Assembly: GCA_045657665.1 (NCBI GenBank)
Contig: JAZOTN010000004.1
Location: 1 to 64,000, forward strand
DNA: 64,000 nt
Source of the DNA: RUG12461 sp045657665
GTDB lineage: Bacteria; Bacillota; Clostridia; Lachnospirales; Lachnospiraceae
Direction of reading: 5' to 3'
The position numbers were made by a program, and so were the translations under genes. The notes under the pieces are model-generated. The model was not told where the DNA came from. It searched no databases and saw nothing but the letters and a program-made list of their open reading frames with translations. Below are positions 18,262 to 27,301 of this stretch, piece after piece. How positions within the stretch are numbered: the stretch's first letter is position 1; every line of letters starts with the position of its first letter.

Positions 18262-20793
18262 TTGGATAAGTACGAGAACAAGATCAAGCTGGACGAGCTG
18301 AAGCAGCTGATCGGGGAAAAGCGGTATGAACATGCCGCGGATCTCTGTGACAGCGTCAACTGGAAAAAGATCAAGAATATAAGCGCACTGATGCAGGCCG
18401 GAGAAGCATACAGCAATGTCGGCAGATACGAGGATGCGCAGGAGGTGCTGCTTCTCGCATACGATCGTTCCCCGGTGGGAAGGATGATCGTGTACCGGCT
18501 TTGCGAGATCGCGATCCGCACAAAGAATTTCGAAGAGGCGGAAGAATACTACGGTGAATTCGTGGACATCGCGCCTCATGACAATCTCCGGTACGTGCTC
18601 CGGTATGAGATCATGAAATCCCAGGGCGCTTCGATCGAAGAGAAGATCGGACTCCTTGAGGAATTTAAAGAAGAAGAATATACGGAACAGTGGGCATTTG
18701 AGCTTGCTTATCTTTACCATAAGGCGGGAGAGAGTGAGAAATGTATCGACGCCTGCGATGAACTGGTGCTCTGGTTCGGCGACGGTCCTTATGTGGAAAA
18801 GGCACTGGAGCTGAAGATGCTCTATCAGCCGCTCAATAAGATCCAGGAACAGAAGTACCGCGATTTCCGCATGAAGGGAAAAGATAACACGTATGTGGAG
18901 ATCCATGCGAACGACCGGAAACGCGGTGGAGAAGTATCAGGCGATACCGTGGTGATCCCGGATATCAGCGTGAATACCGAAAAATACAATACTGTCAATC
19001 TCCAGCAGGAACTCGCGAAAAGCATGGAGCAGATCGCGAATGCCACTGAGACGGAGACGGTTTCCGATACCATGGACATGATCAAGAAGATGGTGGAGGA
19101 GATCCCCTATCTTGCCCTTGAGCCGGAAGAAGAGGAGCAGAAGGTAAAAGAGGAAGAAAAGAAGGTTCTGGAAACGGCGGAAAAGCAGATCAATGAAGAG
19201 ATCACGGCGAATTTCCAGAATTATCTGGCTGAGGAGATTGACGGACAGATGAGCCTCAATGTTCCGGGCGGCACTGCGCCGGTTCGTCAGATCACGGGGC
19301 AGCTCTCCATTGATGAGATCCTGGCGGAATGGGAAATGACACAACGTGCTGCGGAGGCAGCTATTGCGGATGCGAACCAGAAAAAGCTGGAGGTCGAAAA
19401 GACCAAGGCGCTGAAGGAAGCGGACGATATCATGAAGCGTCTTTCCGAAATGATCCCGGATCTGGATGCGGGGCTTTCGCCGAAGGACATTCTGGAAAAG
19501 AAATATACGGAGAATCTTTCCGCACTTACCGAAACAGAAGAGATGCAGGCCGCCGAGGCTGTGGAAAATATGACGGACGCTCTCCAGCAGCAGATTGATA
19601 AGCTGACAAGCGAGATTCAGGATGAAGAGCAGGTTACACCTGCGAAAGGAGAAGAGACCGGGGAAGAACCGGCAGCAGAAAAGCCTGCGGAGGAAGAGAC
19701 AGACGAGGACGGATTAAAGAAATGGGTGCCAAAGAAGATCGAAGAGGTGGAAGAGGCCGGGGAAGAGGAAACGCCGCATGAAAAGAAGATCGTGCCTTTC
19801 GTTCCCCCGGTGATCAGCGTTCCAAAGCCGGAAAAAGCGGAAACACCGGTACCGGAGCCGAAACCGGAACCGGCAGAAGAGCCGGCACCGAAACGAAAGA
19901 TGACGGAGACCGGAAGTATGCCGGATCTTTCCGTGACGATCGATACTGCGAAGCTCCCGGTGATCTCGCTTCCTACAGAGGAAGAGGAAAAGAAAGAGAA
20001 AGAAGAAACGCCGAAGTCAAAAGCAAAAGCAGAGACTGTGCCGGATCTTTCGGATGAAGAGAAAGAGATCTTCTCTTATTTCACAGCGGTCGAAGGTGTC
20101 GAGGAGCAGGTTCGTACGACGCTCTTCCATACGGAAAAGAAGATCATGGATACCGAAGTACATAACGGTCATATCATGATCCAGAGTGCGCACGGAAACG
20201 GCAAGACACAGCTCGCAACGGACTTTGTAAAGGTGCTTCAGAAGCGGGCCGGACGGAAGATGGGGCACGTCGGCCGGATCGAGGCGGATGCGCTGAACCA
20301 CAAGGATATTCCGGAGCTCCTTAAAAAAGTAAAAGGCGGCGTTCTCATCATCGAAAGCGCCGGAGAGATCTCAAGGGAAACAGCTGTAAAACTATCCCTT
20401 CAGATCCAGAGCGATACCTCGGGACTTCTTCTGATCCTGGAGGATACAAGGGACGGACTGGAAAAAGCCATGTCTCGCGACGCGTCCTTTGCGGAGAAAT
20501 TCACGGAACGGATCATCATCCCCACATTCTCCATGGATGAGCTCGTGGAATTTGCGAAGGCTTATGCAAGAGAGCAGTTCTATGAGATCGACGAGATGGC
20601 GGTTCTGGCGCTTTATGACCGGATCACCCAGATTGAGCGGCTTGATGCGGCGACCACACTGACCGAGGTCAAGGAGATCGTGGACGACGCGATCGCGAAA
20701 GCGGAGCGGATCAGCTTCCGGAATCTGTTCGCATCCAAGAAGGCAGAAGATAACAGTGATTATACGCTTTTAAGAGAAAAAGACTTCGAATAG
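18262..20793 (+). CDS. TPR protein with acidic linker and C-terminal ATPase-like domain
   Basis: The 843-residue protein starts at TTG (18262) after TAGGAG. Residues about 5-200 form tetratricopeptide-like helical repeats. Residues about 230-600 are Glu/Lys/Pro-rich, partly coiled coil and partly disordered, with PEPKPEPAEEPAP-type runs. Residues about 610-820 look like an AAA+ domain of the CbxX/CfxQ or spore-associated type, with a P-loop-like SAHGNGKT near 645 and a GGVLIIESAGE segment near 690 in the Walker B position. Both motifs are degenerate: the P-loop lacks its first glycine and Walker B has Ser instead of Asp/Glu-Glu. No signal peptide is present. It follows the PerM gene by 12 bases and precedes glgB by 13. 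Function unknown; a scaffold with a weak or inactive ATPase is my inference. Confidence 0.75.
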   Translation: MDKYENKIKLDELKQLIGEKRYEHAADLCDSVNWKKIKNISALMQAGEAYSNVGRYEDAQEVLLLAYDRSPVGRMIVYRLCEIAIRTKNFEEAEEYYGEFVDIAPHDNLRYVLRYEIMKSQGASIEEKIGLLEEFKEEEYTEQWAFELAYLYHKAGESEKCIDACDELVLWFGDGPYVEKALELKMLYQPLNKIQEQKYRDFRMKGKDNTYVEIHANDRKRGGEVSGDTVVIPDISVNTEKYNTVNLQQELAKSMEQIANATETETVSDTMDMIKKMVEEIPYLALEPEEEEQKVKEEEKKVLETAEKQINEEITANFQNYLAEEIDGQMSLNVPGGTAPVRQITGQLSIDEILAEWEMTQRAAEAAIADANQKKLEVEKTKALKEADDIMKRLSEMIPDLDAGLSPKDILEKKYTENLSALTETEEMQAAEAVENMTDALQQQIDKLTSEIQDEEQVTPAKGEETGEEPAAEKPAEEETDEDGLKKWVPKKIEEVEEAGEEETPHEKKIVPFVPPVISVPKPEKAETPVPEPKPEPAEEPAPKRKMTETGSMPDLSVTIDTAKLPVISLPTEEEEKKEKEETPKSKAKAETVPDLSDEEKEIFSYFTAVEGVEEQVRTTLFHTEKKIMDTEVHNGHIMIQSAHGNGKTQLATDFVKVLQKRAGRKMGHVGRIEADALNHKDIPELLKKVKGGVLIIESAGEISRETAVKLSLQIQSDTSGLLLILEDTRDGLEKAMSRDASFAEKFTERIIIPTFSMDELVEFAKAYAREQFYEIDEMAVLALYDRITQIERLDAATTLTEVKEIVDDAIAKAERISFRNLFASKKAEDNSDYTLLREKDFE

Positions 20794-20806
20794 AGGAGGA
20801 CGGACT

Positions 20807-22711
20807 ATGGCACATTTTACAGATCTCGACATGTACCTGCTTGGGCAGGCGACACATTACGACATCTATAAAAAGCTCGGTGCGCATCCCGCAGTAAGAG
20901 GGAAAAAAGAGGGGGTCTATTTTGACGTATGGGCGCCCCATGCGGCAGAGGTTTTTGTGATCGGTGAATGGAACGGCTGGCGGGAAGATGCCCATCCGAT
21001 GAAGCGGCTGGAGCCTTCCGGGATCGGGATCTATGAGACCTTCCTTGCCGAAGCGAAAGTCGGGGATCTGTATAAATATCTCATCATCACACCGGACGGA
21101 AGACGTCTTTATAAAGCCGATCCCTATGCAAACTGGGCGGAGCTGCGCCCGGGAACCGCTTCCCGGATCGCGGATATCAAAAAGATCAAATGGACCGATT
21201 CCAAGTGGATGAAGGAGCGGAAAACCGGCGATATCTACCGGAAGCCCATGGCGATCTATGAAGTTCATCCCGGCAGCTGGATGAGGCATCCCGGCCGTGA
21301 CGACGACGGCTTTTATACATACCGTGAGTTTGCGGAGGCTGTCACAAAATATGTGGTGAGCATGGGATATACCCATGTGGAGCTGATGGGCATTTCCGAG
21401 TATCCGTTTGACGGATCCTGGGGATATCAGGTGACCGGTTATTACGCGCCGACTTCCCGTTACGGAACCCCGGAGGATTTTGCGTATCTCGTCAATTACC
21501 TTCATAAGCACAACATCGGTGTGCTTCTTGACTGGGTGCCGGCGCATTTTCCGCGTGATGCCCACGGCCTTGCGGATTTTGACGGCCAGCCGCTCTATGA
21601 GTATCCGGATCCGAAAAAAGGTGAACATCCGGACTGGGGCACGAAGATCTTTAACTACGGTCAGAATGAGGTCAAGAACTTCCTGATCGGCAGCGCTCTG
21701 ATGTGGATCGAGCAATATCATGTCGACGGCCTCCGCGTGGATGCCGTGGCGTCGATGCTGTATCTGGATTACGGCAAACAGCAGGGACAATGGGTTCCGA
21801 ACGAATACGGCGGACATGAGAACCTGGAAGCGATCGAGTTCTTCAAGCATATCAATACGCTGATCTCGGGGCGGAATAAAGGCGCGGTCATGATCGCGGA
21901 GGAATCCACCGCATGGCCGATGGTGACCGGAGCTGTGGAAGACGGAGGACTGAACTTCAGCCTGAAGTGGAACATGGGCTGGATGCATGATTTCCTCGAT
22001 TACATGAAGCTGGATCCCTATTTCCGCAAGGACAACCACAACAAGATGACCTTTGCCATGAGCTATAATACGGCGGAGAAATACATCCTTGTGCTGTCCC
22101 ACGACGAAGTGGTGCACCTAAAGTGCAGCATGTTAAAGAAGATGCCGGGTCTTGAGGATGACAAATACCGGAACTTAAAGGTCGGTTATGCCTTTATGAT
22201 GGGGCATTCCGGCAAGAAGCTCCTTTTTATGGGACAGGATTTTGCACAGCCCACGGAATGGAGCGAGGAACGGGAACTCGACTGGTATGTTCTCGAGGAT
22301 CCACGGCATAAAGCGGTGCAAAGCTGGATGAAAGCGCTGCTTCATCTTTATCATGAGCACCGGTGTCTCTATGAGCTGGATACCGACTGGAGAGGTTTTG
22401 AATGGATCAACGCGGACGATTCCTACCGCAGCATCTTCAGTTTTATCCGTAAGAGCGATGACGGAAAGGACAATCTCCTCTTTGTCTGCAATTTCACCCC
22501 GATGGAGCGGAGTGATTACTGTGTCGGCGTGCCGGTTGAGGGTACCTATAAACTTGTTCTGGACAGTGATGCCAAAGAATTCGGCGGAGCGGGTGCCAGA
22601 AAGAAGAAGACCTACAAGGCGGAAAAGAAAAACTGTGACAACCGGGATTATTCGATCCCCTATCCGCTTTCCCCGTACGGAGTGGCGGTTTTCTCGTTTT
22701 CCTATGTCTGA
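20807..22711 (+). CDS. glgB: 1,4-alpha-glucan branching enzyme
   Basis: The 634-residue protein has the branching-enzyme layout: an N-terminal CBM48-like beta domain (residues about 25-120) with the W-x-P-x-A-x-x-V pattern in YFDVWAPHAAEVFVIGEWNG, a GH13 catalytic barrel, and a C-terminal beta domain. Catalytic residues are visible as GLRVDAVASMLYLDY (nucleophile Asp), MIAEESTAWP (acid/base Glu) and LSHDEVVH (third Asp). It transfers alpha-1,4 chains to alpha-1,6 positions during glycogen synthesis in the cytoplasm. The RBS AGGAGGA lies just before the ATG. No other glycogen genes are nearby. The gene ends at a complex hairpin region that separates it from the flagellar genes. Confidence 0.95.
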   Translation: MAHFTDLDMYLLGQATHYDIYKKLGAHPAVRGKKEGVYFDVWAPHAAEVFVIGEWNGWREDAHPMKRLEPSGIGIYETFLAEAKVGDLYKYLIITPDGRRLYKADPYANWAELRPGTASRIADIKKIKWTDSKWMKERKTGDIYRKPMAIYEVHPGSWMRHPGRDDDGFYTYREFAEAVTKYVVSMGYTHVELMGISEYPFDGSWGYQVTGYYAPTSRYGTPEDFAYLVNYLHKHNIGVLLDWVPAHFPRDAHGLADFDGQPLYEYPDPKKGEHPDWGTKIFNYGQNEVKNFLIGSALMWIEQYHVDGLRVDAVASMLYLDYGKQQGQWVPNEYGGHENLEAIEFFKHINTLISGRNKGAVMIAEESTAWPMVTGAVEDGGLNFSLKWNMGWMHDFLDYMKLDPYFRKDNHNKMTFAMSYNTAEKYILVLSHDEVVHLKCSMLKKMPGLEDDKYRNLKVGYAFMMGHSGKKLLFMGQDFAQPTEWSEERELDWYVLEDPRHKAVQSWMKALLHLYHEHRCLYELDTDWRGFEWINADDSYRSIFSFIRKSDDGKDNLLFVCNFTPMERSDYCVGVPVEGTYKLVLDSDAKEFGGAGARKKKTYKAEKKNCDNRDYSIPYPLSPYGVAVFSFSYV

Positions 22712-22712
22712 T

Positions 22713-22782
22713 CGGAAAACGCTTTATCTGCTATTTCCCTAAGGTTTTCCGTAAAACCTCCGATATATACATCGGAGGTTTT
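22713..22782 (+). promoter_or_regulatory. Alternative hairpins: terminator that buries the next Shine-Dalgarno
   Basis: AAAACCTCCGAT (22753-22764) pairs perfectly with ATCGGAGGTTTT (22771-22782) around a 6-base loop. The 3' arm contains GGAGG (22774-22778), the Shine-Dalgarno sequence of the gene starting at 22786. The same hairpin with its T-rich tail would also act as an intrinsic terminator after glgB. Two competing stems lie upstream: AGGTTTT (22742-22748) with AAAACCT (22753-22759), and CGGAAAAC (22713-22720) with GTTTTCCG (22744-22751). The first would open the Shine-Dalgarno, and the second would block the first. Confidence 0.65.
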
Positions 22783-22785
22783 ATT

Positions 22786-25698
22786 ATGCGCGTAGATCAA
22801 AGTCAGTTCATGGAATTCAAAAACAGGAGCCAGGCCGTAGATTTAGAAGGTCTCGGCTCTTATTCTGTTACGCTGGAACATGCGGACACAAAAAAGGCGG
22901 AAAGCTATGCGGGCCATGTCCCAGCGGTGAAAGAGACAACCTATCAGAAGCCTTCCGCGGATACAAAGGAAGAGATCGCCGAAATGGCAGCCATAGCAGC
23001 TGATTCCGCCAAGGCAAAGCAGGACGGAATGGCGGTTCTTTCCAATTCCATGTCAGCAGAGGATTTTGAAGAATACCGCAGATCCGGCGGGCGTGTGACA
23101 GATGCGGATCCCTCTGAGATCGTTACCGTTGTGGATAAGATCAAGATCCGCCTTGCGGAGAGTGGAGTAGATACCGGGAAGATCACGGCAAGTAAGGAAG
23201 TGATCGAAAGCATTTCAGGCGGGCGTCTTACTTCGAATCAGGCGGTGGATATCCTTTCTTCCGCGGATCTCCCGGCGACCAATGAAAATGTCTCCGACAC
23301 GAAAAAAGCCTTTGAACTGGCTTCGTCCTTAACGAACCTTTCAGATGGGGCCGTAAAATATATGGTGGCAAATGACCTGCCCGGCACGATCCGGAACCTT
23401 TACTATGCCGAGAACGGCGCGGGAACGCAGTACGGCAGTGCAGCGCTTTCCGGCAATATCGCCGCGGAAATGAATAAGCAGATCGAGCGCGTGATCAAAA
23501 GCACATCTCTCCCGGTAACGGATGAGACGATGGAGGAAAGCCGCTGGATGGTGGCAAACGAGATCGCGCTTACCGAAGAGAATCTGATAAACGTGGATAC
23601 GCTCCGGCATTTCACGCTTCCGGTGGAAAAGGAAGAGATCCTTTCTGCCATCACGGATGCGATCGCGGAAGGGAAACGGCCGCAGGACGCGGAGCTCCTT
23701 CGTATGACAAAAGCGGTCCGGGAGCTTTCCGAAGCGCAGCTGAAAATGACGGAGGAAGTGCGGCTTTCCATGGAGAGACGCGGCTTTAAAGTGGATACAA
23801 AAGAGCTTCAGGAAAAAGTGGAAGCGCTCCGTGAGAAGGAAACGGTTCTTTACGAGAAGCTCCTTAAGGACGCGGGAGATCCGGCAGATCCGGTCTCTGT
23901 TGAAAAAGTGCGTGAAACCGTGGATACGGTGGAAGAGATACGGCTTCTTCCCGCCTATACACTTTCAATCCCGGAATCAGATACGGATACGCTTCGCGGG
24001 ATAAGGGACACCGGACGAAACTTAAAGCAGCGGATGGACCTGGCCGGAGAACGTTATGAACTCATGGGAACGGAGGTTAGGAGGGATCTCGGCGATTCCA
24101 TTCAAAAGGCTTTCCGGAATACGGGAGAACTTTTAAAGGATCTTGGTCTTCCGGAAACGGAAGGAAATGAGCGTGCCGTTCGGATCCTCGGATACAACCG
24201 GATCGAGATCACGGAAGAAAACGTGCTTTCCATGAAAGCGAAGGACGAAGAGGTGCAAAGAGCGTTAAAGAGCCTCACGCCTTCCGTGGTTGCGCAGATG
24301 GTAAAAGAGCAGATCAGTCCTCTTGACCTTTCTCTTACGGAGCTGAATGCGAAGGCAGATGAGATCCAAAGAGAAATCGGGATCCGCACGGAGGATTCCT
24401 TTGCGGAATATCTCTATAAGCTCGAGCATAATAAAGAGATTACGGAGAAAGAGCGGGAGTCCTACATCGGGATCTTCCGTCTGATCCATCAGGTGGAAAA
24501 GAGTGACGGGGCAGCAGTCGGCGCCCTCATTGAGGCGAATGCGCCTATTACCATGAAAAATCTCCTTTCCGCGGTCAGAACGGAAAAGAAGGGATCTCTT
24601 GATTATAAGGTGGATGATGGATTTGACGGTCTGAAAGCGAAAACGATCGGGAAAGACATCTTAAGCCAGATCCGCTCAGGCTTTGATGAAAGCGTCTATG
24701 AAACGAACGTGATAAAGGATATCGTAGAAGAGATCTCGCCGGAAGCGCTCCGAACCGTGATGAAAAAGGATGCCGCGTGGCAGGAGCTTCCGCCGGAGCG
24801 GTTTCTCACTTCTCTCAGGGAAGCGGATGTTTCAGAAGAGGAGCTCCAGTTTGCGAAATCCGAAATGGAGGAATTCGCGAAGGCTGCGGCAACGGAAACA
24901 GAGGTTTTCCGGATGCTGGAGCGGTATGATCTGCCTTCCACGGCTTCCAATATCCTGACCATGCAGCAGTTTTCGATGTACCCGAATGCTGCGATCCGCC
25001 GGCTTTTCGGCGCGGATCCGAAGGAATACCGCGATGAGAACGGGGAAGTGGATTTTAGCAAGGTGAAAAACGAACTCCTTGAGGAATTCGGAGAAGCGGT
25101 CTCCGAGCCGGAGGAGCTTGCAAAGGCACAGAAGAAACTTGCGGAAACGGCGGAAAACGTGATGAAAACAATGCTTTCCGAGGAGGGCGGAGTATCATCG
25201 GAGCTGGACATCCGATCCCTTAAGATGATGACGAACCGGTTCCGTCTGGCAGGCAAAATGGCAGCCGGGGAGAATTATCATATTCCGGTGCTGGTAAAGG
25301 GCGAGACCGGCGAGATCAATCTGAAGATCGTCAGCGGGACGGAGGAAAAGGGGCTTGTTGATATCATGTTTTCTCTTTCCTCACTCGGGAGCGTGGCGGC
25401 GAAGCTCCGCGTGGAAGGCGGAAAGCTGACCGGTTTTGTAGCGGCAAATAACAGGGAGACCGTGGATACCCTCTCAAGGAACGGGGACGTTCTGCTAAAT
25501 GCACTCTCCGGGATCGACGGGATCGACTCCGTGGCGATCAATCCGGTATTTGATGAGCGTCTGGATTTAAGCCACTTTAATGCGTCCACGGAAGAAGAAA
25601 ATGACGCATTCCGCGAAAATGCCGGAGCAGATGGGGTTCGTACGAAGACGCTTTACAAAATTGCAAAAAAATTCCTTTCCGCACTTAACCGTTTTTAA
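22786..25698 (+). CDS. FliK-like / DUF6240-type flagellar-associated protein
   Basis: The 970-residue, acidic, helical protein has no signal peptide. Its middle carries repeated units recognisable by a short motif of the form x-L-P-x-T-x-E-N, for example DLPATNENV, SLPVTDETM, IEITEENVL, APITMKNLL and DLPSTASNI, each at the start of a helix. The last 150 residues (VLVKGETGEINLKIV onward to the CTERM helices) resemble the C-terminal hook-length-control domain of FliK. The gene is directly upstream of flagellin, whose promoter overlaps its stop. I associate the repeats with DUF6240 from memory of Lachnospiraceae flagellar loci; that name needs a profile search. A role in flagellar export or hook/filament assembly is inferred from context. 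Confidence 0.6.
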   Translation: MRVDQSQFMEFKNRSQAVDLEGLGSYSVTLEHADTKKAESYAGHVPAVKETTYQKPSADTKEEIAEMAAIAADSAKAKQDGMAVLSNSMSAEDFEEYRRSGGRVTDADPSEIVTVVDKIKIRLAESGVDTGKITASKEVIESISGGRLTSNQAVDILSSADLPATNENVSDTKKAFELASSLTNLSDGAVKYMVANDLPGTIRNLYYAENGAGTQYGSAALSGNIAAEMNKQIERVIKSTSLPVTDETMEESRWMVANEIALTEENLINVDTLRHFTLPVEKEEILSAITDAIAEGKRPQDAELLRMTKAVRELSEAQLKMTEEVRLSMERRGFKVDTKELQEKVEALREKETVLYEKLLKDAGDPADPVSVEKVRETVDTVEEIRLLPAYTLSIPESDTDTLRGIRDTGRNLKQRMDLAGERYELMGTEVRRDLGDSIQKAFRNTGELLKDLGLPETEGNERAVRILGYNRIEITEENVLSMKAKDEEVQRALKSLTPSVVAQMVKEQISPLDLSLTELNAKADEIQREIGIRTEDSFAEYLYKLEHNKEITEKERESYIGIFRLIHQVEKSDGAAVGALIEANAPITMKNLLSAVRTEKKGSLDYKVDDGFDGLKAKTIGKDILSQIRSGFDESVYETNVIKDIVEEISPEALRTVMKKDAAWQELPPERFLTSLREADVSEEELQFAKSEMEEFAKAAATETEVFRMLERYDLPSTASNILTMQQFSMYPNAAIRRLFGADPKEYRDENGEVDFSKVKNELLEEFGEAVSEPEELAKAQKKLAETAENVMKTMLSEEGGVSSELDIRSLKMMTNRFRLAGKMAAGENYHIPVLVKGETGEINLKIVSGTEEKGLVDIMFSLSSLGSVAAKLRVEGGKLTGFVAANNRETVDTLSRNGDVLLNALSGIDGIDSVAINPVFDERLDLSHFNASTEEENDAFRENAGADGVRTKTLYKIAKKFLSALNRF

Positions 25699-25711
25699 AA
25701 AAGACCGATAT
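25685..25711 (+). promoter_or_regulatory. SigD/sigma-28-type promoter of flagellin
   Basis: TTAA (25685-25688), 15 bases, then ACCGATAT (25704-25711) resemble the flagellar consensus TAAA-N15-GCCGATAA (3 of 4 and 6 of 8 matches). The -35 part lies inside the final codons of the upstream gene. The leader would be about 77 bases long. Confidence 0.6.
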
Positions 25712-25729
25712 ACTATACAGGAAGCAAAT

Positions 25730-25747
25730 GAGGTCACGGATGACCTC
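25730..25747 (+). repeat. Hairpin in flagellin 5' leader
   Basis: GAGGTCA (25730-25736) pairs perfectly with TGACCTC (25741-25747) over a CGGA loop. It lies near the predicted 5' end of the flagellin mRNA, where such hairpins often stabilise abundant transcripts. Confidence 0.55.
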
Positions 25748-25794
25748 TTCATATGGGCAGGGACGCGACTTACCAGATAAGGAACGTAAAGATC

Positions 25795-27288
25795 ATGAAG
25801 ATTAATCATAATTTATCCGCAGTAGTCGCCAACAACAAGCTTCATCAGAACGAAAATATCGTTGCGGATTCCATGGAACGGTTATCCTCCGGGATCCGTA
25901 TCAATCATGCCAAGGACGATCCGTCCGGAATGGCAATCTCCGATCAGATGAAAACACAGATCGACGGTCTCGATCAGGCATCACAGAATGCTTCGGACGC
26001 GAACTCCATGATCATGTGCGCAGACGGCGCATTGGGTGAGATCACGGAGATCATCGGACGTATGCGTGAGCTTGCCGTGCAGGCGGCGAACGATACGAAT
26101 GCGCTCTCGGATAAAGAAGCGATCCAGAAGGAGATCGTGGAGCTGAAAAAAGAGATCGACCGCATGAGCCGCGATACGGAGTTCAATACCAAGGGGCTTC
26201 TAGACGGTACGCTGGATAACAGAGTTTATCCTTCAAAGACATATACGGATTCTTACGGTGTTTACCAGCCGGATCTGGACCGGATCTCCGTGTCTGATTA
26301 TGTGCCGGCAGGTACGTATTGGATGAATATCGAAGCAGCAACGCAGACAACGAAGACAGGAACGACATTTGGAATAGATCCGGGTGATAATACAACGAAG
26401 ATCACAGCTGCCCAGGCCGGTACTCTTACGGTAAACGGGTTTCAGATTGAGCTTACAGAGGATGATTCGCATGCATCCGCATATTTAAAGATCCAGGATG
26501 CAATGGAGAAAGCGGAAGTGGATTTTTCGGCTCAGTATCATGGATCCGTAGAGCTGAAATCCAAGTTTTACGGGTCAAAGCATTCTCTTTCGGTGATCTC
26601 TTCCAATCCGGATCTGGCTTCTTTGCTTGGAAATATTGATACAGAAGGATCTTATGCTAGTGGTTCCGTTACCCAGGGGAAAGATGCCACGGTAACGATG
26701 CAGATGAATAACGGTTCTGCTTTTGATGGAAAACCGACGAGCTATTCTGCGGATGGAAACCACATTACGATCCATCAGAGCGGCGGCTTTGAAATAGATT
26801 TTCTGGCATCCTCAAAACTGGATGGAACGAATCCGGATCCAGATCCAGACCCGGATCATGCTGATTATCCTGTTTCCCTCGAAGTCACCACCATGGGCCC
26901 CATGCAGGTGCAGGTCGGTGCAAACGAGAACCAGACCACTCATCTTCGGATCCCGAAGATCGATCTGAACAGCCTTTATCTCGATGATCTGGATGTAACG
27001 ACTGTTTACGGTGCGGATCGTGCGATCGGAAAACTCGATTGGGCGCTCGGAAAGGTGAATGATCTCCGCGCCAAGATCGGTGCATATGAGAACCGTCTCG
27101 ACCATGCGGTATCTTCCCTGGATCAGACCGGTGAAAACATGACGAGTGCACTTTCCCGTATCGCGGATGTTGATATGGCAGAGGAAATGACGACCTATAC
27201 CCAGTACAACGTACTGGTTCAGGCTTCCACCAGCGTCCTCGCTCAGGCAAACGACCTTCCTGAATCGGTCCTGCAGCTTCTGCAGTAA
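25795..27288 (+). CDS. fliC: Flagellin
   Basis: The 497-residue protein has both conserved flagellin ends. The N-terminal D0/D1 region begins MKINHNLSAVVANNKL, with RLSSGIRINHAKDDPSGMAISDQM and the MRELAVQAANDT segment. The C-terminal D1/D0 region has RIADVDMAEEMTTYTQYNVLVQAS and ends LPESVLQLLQ. The roughly 260-residue centre is a variable, surface-exposed domain with a DPDPDPDH run encoded by a short tandem repeat. The start is the internal ATG at 25795, giving the standard flagellin N-terminus, with AAGGA at 25779-25783. It is secreted through the flagellar export apparatus without a signal peptide. fliS follows 13 bases downstream. Expression is probably under SigD. Confidence 0.95.
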   Translation: MKINHNLSAVVANNKLHQNENIVADSMERLSSGIRINHAKDDPSGMAISDQMKTQIDGLDQASQNASDANSMIMCADGALGEITEIIGRMRELAVQAANDTNALSDKEAIQKEIVELKKEIDRMSRDTEFNTKGLLDGTLDNRVYPSKTYTDSYGVYQPDLDRISVSDYVPAGTYWMNIEAATQTTKTGTTFGIDPGDNTTKITAAQAGTLTVNGFQIELTEDDSHASAYLKIQDAMEKAEVDFSAQYHGSVELKSKFYGSKHSLSVISSNPDLASLLGNIDTEGSYASGSVTQGKDATVTMQMNNGSAFDGKPTSYSADGNHITIHQSGGFEIDFLASSKLDGTNPDPDPDPDHADYPVSLEVTTMGPMQVQVGANENQTTHLRIPKIDLNSLYLDDLDVTTVYGADRAIGKLDWALGKVNDLRAKIGAYENRLDHAVSSLDQTGENMTSALSRIADVDMAEEMTTYTQYNVLVQASTSVLAQANDLPESVLQLLQ

Positions 27289-27301
27289 GGATTAGAAAAC
27301 T

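Noticed and set aside
16810..18906. 698-residue minus-strand open frame
   Set aside because: It is antisense to the PerM and TPR genes, is rich in His/Asp/Arg without any domain pattern, and has no ribosome binding site; the plus-strand proteins are recognisable.
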